The notes beneath the pieces are model-generated. The model searched no databases, was not told where the DNA came from, and saw nothing but the letters and a program-made list of their open reading frames with translations. From Winogradskyella ursingii (GTDB taxonomy: Bacteria; Bacteroidota; Bacteroidia; Flavobacteriales; Flavobacteriaceae), in the NCBI RefSeq assembly GCF_013403975.1, contig NZ_JABFDH010000004.1, positions 248,001 through 312,000 of the forward strand: DNA of 64,000 nucleotides, in the 5' to 3' direction. Shown one piece after another: positions 60,550 to 64,000 of the stretch. The position numbers were made by a program, and so were the translations under genes. Every line of letters starts with the position of its first letter. Within the stretch, counting starts at the first letter, position 1.

Positions 60550-63500
60550 TTATTGTTTTATGAAACGTTTAGTAGTTATAGATTCTTCGTTCTCTGCTCT
60601 TAAGATATAAATTCCTGATTGAAGGTGTTCTACATTTATACTACTTAGTGAAGTATTTAAAATTTGAGAAAGGGTTAAGCGTCCATTAAGGTCAAAAACA
60701 GATATCTTAAATTCTGAAAGTGAGGATATTTTTATATTTAACCAATTCCCTACTGGATTTGGATAAATTAATAAATCGTCAAATTCTCGGTTTTCAACGC
60801 TCAAATTCTCATCTACAACAAGTGTGATGGGCGCACGCACAATGGTTAGATCTGGCAAAGTGTTATTTGTAATTTCACAATGATATGTACCACTATCACT
60901 TTCTTGAGCATTGGTAATGGTAAAGTTTGATGCGTTTGCACCAGATATTTCTACATTATCCTTAAACCATTGGTACTGATTGTTCATTGCGGTATCATTA
61001 CCAACTTTATTTAAGTTGGTATCATTGACATTTAGTGTGATGTTTGCACCTACACCAGATTCTATGGTCTCTTCGATGTCCATAGTGCGCTGAGGGGAAT
61101 AATTTAAAATCTGATAGCCATTAGATTGTGCTAAAGGTTCTAAGTCATTAAAATTAAATAGGTTATTCGTAATATTAAGTCTATAATTCCCATTAACATT
61201 TAAAATTTCATCAGGGATGGAACCTTCAAAATTATTACTATCGGCATATATGTCATCGATTAATGCAAATTCTGGTGGTAATGTACCAGTTAAACCACAA
61301 CCTTGAACGCGAAGTCTTATTAAATTGGGTAAATTAAAAATTTCAGGTTGTAATGGCAGAGTTAGAGGTATACCCGCTAAATTCAGCCATTCTAAATTTT
61401 GCATATTACTTATGTTAGTTGGAATACCGTTGGCTAATTCAAGAGGATTAGTACCTAGGAGCAGCGATTTTAAATTGGTTAGGTTCCAAATTTCAAATGG
61501 GATTTGTCCTTGTAAATCGTTATTCTGTAAAAAAAGATTTTCTAATTCTGTTAATTCTCCTATCTCTGGTGGTAATACACCTGAGAGCCCTGCGTTAACG
61601 TACTCAATCGATGTAACTCTATTGGTAACGTCATCAAACTGAAGACCATATGACGTATCCCAAAATTCAATTGGTTTTGTAATGTTCCATGGGTTGTCCC
61701 AATTTGGACCATCAAGTGAATCATAAAGTGCGATTAAGGCATCATAGTCTGGATGTTGGCTCGGTGGTTCGCCTATTGTGATTGGTTGACTTTGTAAACC
61801 AAGTTCAGACACAATACCACTTGTAACATAGTATAGATATTGACCGTAATCATCTACAGTATCAATAGGGATATCAATAGAGTTACCAGAACCAATATAA
61901 TCGAATGTGTCACCTGTATACCAGTCTATCGTAAGCTGTGTGCCTAAATCTTGTAACGGCACTAATGTTATGGTATCACCTAAGTTTGCTGCAACTCCAT
62001 CTTCTTCATCAATAAATTTTTGCGGAGAATAAACAAAGCCAGTGCCCAAATTATTAACGTATGTATTGAATTGATTTTCAAAATCTGAGAATACAAATTT
62101 ATTGTTATCAATTTTTAATAAGCTTAATATACTAAATGGAATTGTTGTTAAATCTGGAATCGTTCCATTTAAATTGTTATTCGATAACTGTAACCATTGT
62201 AAACTGGTTAAATTAAGAATGCTACTAGGTATTACACCTTCAATATTATTGTCACTTAAGTCTATGAATGATAGATTGTTAGTATTTCCTAAGTTAGATG
62301 GTAATGTGCCCGAAATATTATTTCCCCGTAACGTTAAGTTAAAAAGAAGGGATAAATTTTCAATAGATTCTGGAATTGTACCAGTTAAATTATTAAATGG
62401 GAGATTGAGTTGTGTTACACGTCCAGCTCCTTCTGTAATTCCAAACCATGTTGATACTGGTTGATTGGGATCGAGCCAATTTGTATTATTGACCCAAAAA
62501 TCACCACCTGTTGCGTTGTAAAAATCTACTAAGGCATCATAATTTGGATGACCAGTTGAACTACCGCACGCTGAGCTAAAGGAAGTGGAGCCAATATTCC
62601 AAATTGTGTCAGAAGAGTTGTAAAGATGCTCATAAGCCTCTGTCGCATCATCAACTTCGATACAAGTTAAGTCTGGATTATTAATTGTTCTCAATACAGT
62701 TAAATTGGAAAAATTCCCATTTTTAATATTTAAACTTTCTAAATTATTATCCGTAATACTAAGTTTCTTCAAATTCGAATTTGCTGATAAATCTAAATTA
62801 ACCAGACTATTATTATCCATTATTAATTCTTCAAGTGCATCGGTATTATTAATATTTAAATTTGAAATTGAATTATTTAAGGTAGTGATTACTTTAAGTG
62901 AGGTAGAATTTTCGACATTCAATGTTTCTAGATTAGCGTTCCACATAAAAACTCGGTCTAACTGAGTGCAATTCGAGGCATTTATTGTGTGTAAATTCTG
63001 ATTACCACCAGCTTTCAAATCAACAATTTTTGTGTTAGAAACATTTAAGACTTGCAAAAATTCATTTAAAAATAAAATAAAACTTAATTGAGTATTGCTC
63101 GATGCATCAATTTCGCTTAAAATATTACTGCGACAATCTAAATATTCAAGATTTGGTAGGACTGCTAAATTCAAATTAGTTAAACCTAGAGATGGACAAG
63201 TTAAAAATTTTAAAGAAGGAGTATTTGATATGATTAAATCGTTTCCAACATTGGAAAAACTTTCTTCAAAGTTGGAACCCAAAACTAATCGCTCTAAAAC
63301 TTGGCAATTTTGAATATCTATAGTGCTAAAATTTTGAGATTGTATTAGTAGTTCAGTTATAGCATTACAATTTTGAGCCTTAAAATTTAATAAATTAATG
63401 AAACGGATAGGGTTCCCATCCAAATTATTATGTTTTAAACGAGTCAATTGAGTATTTGATATATCTAAACTCTCCAAATATGGATCAGGATTAATATTAT

Positions 63501-64000
63501 TGTCATTTGTAGAAATACGCAAGTTCGACAATAATGGATTTAGAGAAAAATCAAGATTAGAAATTTGATTACCATCACATATAATATCTGTTAGTAACGG
63601 ATTATTACTTACGTTTAAAGAAGTTAGATTATTATTCTGAACGTTTAGATCTCTTAATAGAGCTAAATTTGTAAGGCCGATTGAGTCTAAATGATTGTTC
63701 GCGATAAGTAATTCTTCAATACTTAAAGAGCCATTAATTTCAAATGTATTTGTACCGAGAAAATTATTTCTTAAGTCTATTCTAGATAAAAAATTACAAT
63801 TATTTGCTTTAAAACTTTGCAATATTCCACTATTATGTAAAAATGAACCAATATTGGTATTGCTTATGTCTATGAATTCTAAAGTAGCATTATTTCCATT
63901 AAAATTAAAAAAAGAATAAATATTATTAGATGCATCTAAATTTTGTAATAAATTATTGCTACAATCTAAATATTGCAATGGAAACTCAGATAATTCTAAG
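60550..64000 (-). CDS. Giant leucine-rich-repeat surface protein with type IX sorting domain, 5' end outside window
   Basis: At least 1150 residues; the frame stays open through 64000. Counting from the first Met in view, residues about 1-460 are short LRRs of the L-x-x-L-N-V-S-N-N type (LTSLNVSNNPLLTDI, LVNLDLSANSNLKKLSI). Then come two modules that each begin like a plant LRR cap (HPNYDALVDFYNATGG, HPDYDALIALYDSLDGPNW) and continue with 24-residue plant-type LRRs (LTGTIPESIENLSLL, LSGVLPPEIGELTELENL). An Ig-like domain follows (about 970-1060: QYQWFKDNVEIS, SDSGTYHCEIT), then a type A C-terminal sorting domain (LLIYPNPVGNWLNIKI ... GIYILRAENEE). Predicted to be secreted by the type IX system and displayed on the surface, binding proteins or glycans. 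Confidence 0.92.
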   Translation of the reverse strand, partial: LELSEFPLQYLDCSNNLLQNLDASNNIYSFFNFNGNNATLEFIDISNTNIGSFLHNSGILQSFKANNCNFLSRIDLRNNFLGTNTFEINGSLSIEELLIANNHLDSIGLTNLALLRDLNVQNNNLTSLNVSNNPLLTDIICDGNQISNLDFSLNPLLSNLRISTNDNNINPDPYLESLDISNTQLTRLKHNNLDGNPIRFINLLNFKAQNCNAITELLIQSQNFSTIDIQNCQVLERLVLGSNFEESFSNVGNDLIISNTPSLKFLTCPSLGLTNLNLAVLPNLEYLDCRSNILSEIDASSNTQLSFILFLNEFLQVLNVSNTKIVDLKAGGNQNLHTINASNCTQLDRVFMWNANLETLNVENSTSLKVITTLNNSISNLNINNTDALEELIMDNNSLVNLDLSANSNLKKLSITDNNLESLNIKNGNFSNLTVLRTINNPDLTCIEVDDATEAYEHLYNSSDTIWNIGSTSFSSACGSSTGHPNYDALVDFYNATGGDFWVNNTNWLDPNQPVSTWFGITEGAGRVTQLNLPFNNLTGTIPESIENLSLLFNLTLRGNNISGTLPSNLGNTNNLSFIDLSDNNIEGVIPSSILNLTSLQWLQLSNNNLNGTIPDLTTIPFSILSLLKIDNNKFVFSDFENQFNTYVNNLGTGFVYSPQKFIDEEDGVAANLGDTITLVPLQDLGTQLTIDWYTGDTFDYIGSGNSIDIPIDTVDDYGQYLYYVTSGIVSELGLQSQPITIGEPPSQHPDYDALIALYDSLDGPNWDNPWNITKPIEFWDTSYGLQFDDVTNRVTSIEYVNAGLSGVLPPEIGELTELENLFLQNNDLQGQIPFEIWNLTNLKSLLLGTNPLELANGIPTNISNMQNLEWLNLAGIPLTLPLQPEIFNLPNLIRLRVQGCGLTGTLPPEFALIDDIYADSNNFEGSIPDEILNVNGNYRLNITNNLFNFNDLEPLAQSNGYQILNYSPQRTMDIEETIESGVGANITLNVNDTNLNKVGNDTAMNNQYQWFKDNVEISGANASNFTITNAQESDSGTYHCEITNNTLPDLTIVRAPITLVVDENLSVENREFDDLLIYPNPVGNWLNIKISSLSEFKISVFDLNGRLTLSQILNTSLSSINVEHLQSGIYILRAENEESITTKRFIKQ

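Overview
The window looks like chromosomal DNA of a flavobacterium (Bacteroidota, Flavobacteriaceae). The DNA is AT-rich. Two large exported proteins end in type IX secretion C-terminal sorting domains. The window encodes class II and class III glutamine synthetases side by side, a CsgE/F/G amyloid export system, a YpdA-type bacillithiol enzyme, and many lipoproteins with DUF4369, DUF4197, DUF1684 or DUF3078 type domains. Several genes are preceded by the Bacteroidota promoter pattern TTG-N17-23-TAnnTTTG. The assignment rests on protein families read by eye; no 16S gene is present, so the genus is not determined.

Layout. (1) 1-13,631, minus strand: a tight operon of at least seven genes, all with signal peptides. 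In order of transcription they are a trypsin-ankyrin protease, an alpha/beta hydrolase, a predicted outer-membrane protein, two caspase-DUF4384 proteins with opposite domain order, a TPR-CHAT protease, and a third caspase cut by the window edge. This exported caspase/CHAT network is the best candidate for an undescribed system. (2) 13.8-16.6 kb: a 50-residue conserved-looking protein, a decayed stretch with an orphan terminator, and a type IX-secreted nuclease. (3) 16.6-20.6 kb: a TlpA-like lipoprotein, a BlaI repressor and an M56 sensor in one operon, with paired dyads over the promoter. (4) 20.6-25.5 kb: a cation/calcium antiporter, divergent GSII and GSIII glutamine synthetases around a nested inverted repeat, and a 45-residue secreted peptide with its own promoter and terminator. 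(5) 25.5-28.5 kb: a barrel protein related to the CsgG C-terminus, a PurM-like enzyme and a DUF3078 protein. (6) 28.8-38.2 kb: a curli locus. CsgB-like, CsgH-CsgE fusion, CsgF, CsgG and a lipoprotein are on the plus strand; two large curlin-repeat fibre subunits lie convergently on the minus strand and arose by gene duplication. (7) 38.6-50.6 kb: mostly housekeeping genes (prfA, pyrF, a metal/cobalamin-receptor-like protein, fused isobutyryl-CoA mutase, an Lrp regulator). (8) 50.6-55.3 kb, minus strand: MFS exporter, YpdA-like reductase, DJ-1-like lipoprotein and amidohydrolase, preceded by a perfect 28-bp palindrome and an isolated terminator hairpin. (9) 55.5-64 kb: DUF1684 lipoprotein, fluoride channel, SRPBCC-GyrI protein, dipeptidyl peptidase III, a LuxR-type HTH protein, and a giant leucine-rich-repeat surface protein cut by the right edge.

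No rRNA, tRNA, CRISPR array, insertion sequence or phage gene was seen. All functional statements come from reading motifs; no database search was run.
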